Of a stretch of DNA of 7,813 nucleotides, positions 7,477-7,813 are shown one piece after another. The position numbers were made by a program, and so were the translations under genes. How positions within the stretch are numbered: position 1 is the first letter of the stretch; every line of letters begins with the position of its first letter. The notes beneath the pieces were generated by a model that saw nothing but the letters and a program-made list of their open reading frames with translations, was not told where the DNA came from and ran no database searches. The DNA is from an uncultured Lachnospiraceae bacterium. Its GTDB lineage: Bacteria > Bacillota_A > Clostridia > Lachnospirales > Lachnospiraceae. Location: assembly GCA_947175285.1 (NCBI GenBank), contig CAMWMM010000220.1, forward strand, positions 1 through 7,813, written 5' to 3'.

Positions 7477-7813
7477 ATGCCGCAAATCATAAACGGAAAA
7501 GAAATTTCCGCGCAGATAAAAGATGAATTAAAGCAAAAAGTATCTGATTTGAAAGAAAAAGGCATCCGCTTATGCCTTGCTGTCATTCAGGTAGGAAATG
7601 ACCCGGCATCCAGCGTATATGTTGGAAATAAGAAAAAAGCATGTGAATATATTGGAATAGAGTCTCTTTCTTATGAACTGCCGGAAGATGTGACGCAGAA
7701 AGAATTGATTTCTTTGATTGAGTCGTTGAATGAACGTGAGGATGTGAACGGTATTTTAGTGCAGCTTCCGCTGCCGGAACATATTGATGAGGATGCCGTT
7801 ATTCGTGCAATAG
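7477..7813 (+). CDS. folD: FolD, methylene-THF dehydrogenase / methenyl-THF cyclohydrolase, N-terminal part, 3' truncated by window edge
   Basis: FolD interconverts 10-formyl-, 5,10-methenyl- and 5,10-methylene-THF, the steps directly after Fhs. The frame is open from the ATG at 7477 to the window end, giving 112 of an expected 280-290 or so residues; the apparent TAG at the last three bases is out of frame. AGGAG (7464-7468) lies eight bases before the ATG. The visible part covers the catalytic half: INGKEISAQIKDEL at 5-18, LAVIQVGNDPASSVYV at 34-49, catalytic Tyr/Lys pair Y48 and K52 in YVGNKKKAC, and ILVQLPLPEHID (93-104) with Q96. The NAD(P)-binding domain lies outside the window, so cofactor preference cannot be judged. 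With no terminator or clear promoter in the 33-bp gap, it is probably co-transcribed with fhs. Confidence 0.96.
   Translation, partial: MPQIINGKEISAQIKDELKQKVSDLKEKGIRLCLAVIQVGNDPASSVYVGNKKKACEYIGIESLSYELPEDVTQKELISLIESLNEREDVNGILVQLPLPEHIDEDAVIRAI

Noticed and set aside
7811..7813. TAG at the window end as a stop for folD
   Set aside because: It is out of frame: the folD codons there are ATA (7810-7812) and then G.

Overview
The window looks like a chromosomal segment of a low-GC, Gram-positive anaerobe of the class Clostridia, probably Lachnospiraceae. This rests on AG-rich Shine-Dalgarno sites, A/T-rich spacers, a TepA-FtsK/SpoIIIE gene pair as in Firmicutes, and a formate-tetrahydrofolate ligase followed by folD. 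The family-level assignment is an impression from protein style, not a search result. All genes lie on the + strand, no gap exceeds about 140 bp, and I see no mobile element, RNA gene, CRISPR array or sign of recent transfer.

Layout. (1) 2-646 is the C-terminal half of a PLP-dependent O-acetylhomoserine sulfhydrylase (metY type), cut by the left edge. (2) 670-2199, only 23 bp later, encodes a polytopic membrane protein of 509 residues. Its first half resembles GT-C/GT39-type glycosyltransferases, and it ends in a long hydrophilic tail with an unusual Asp/Phe-rich terminus. A clear intrinsic terminator (2238-2267) closes this transcript. (3) The 140-bp spacer then carries two tandem 13-bp perfect palindromes, placed 16 bp apart and joined to a possible -10 element, directly upstream of (4) 2340-3086, a TepA/ClpP-class serine protease. 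(5) After a 69-bp spacer with a strong extended -10 promoter comes 3156-5753, the FtsK/SpoIIIE DNA translocase. (6) 5773-7443 encodes formate-tetrahydrofolate ligase from a TTG start, and (7) 7477 to the right edge is the start of folD.

Functionally there are three themes. The first is sulfur amino-acid synthesis next to an envelope membrane protein. The second is protein and chromosome housekeeping (TepA, FtsK). The third is one-carbon folate metabolism: Fhs and FolD act in sequence from formate to 10-formyl-, 5,10-methenyl- and 5,10-methylene-THF. ftsK, fhs and folD have short spacers and no terminator between them, so they probably share the ftsK promoter at least in part.

I did not find a convincing previously undescribed system. 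The best leads are the tandem palindromes before tepA, the dyad over the ftsK promoter, and the uncharacterised GT-C-like protein with its motif-rich tail.
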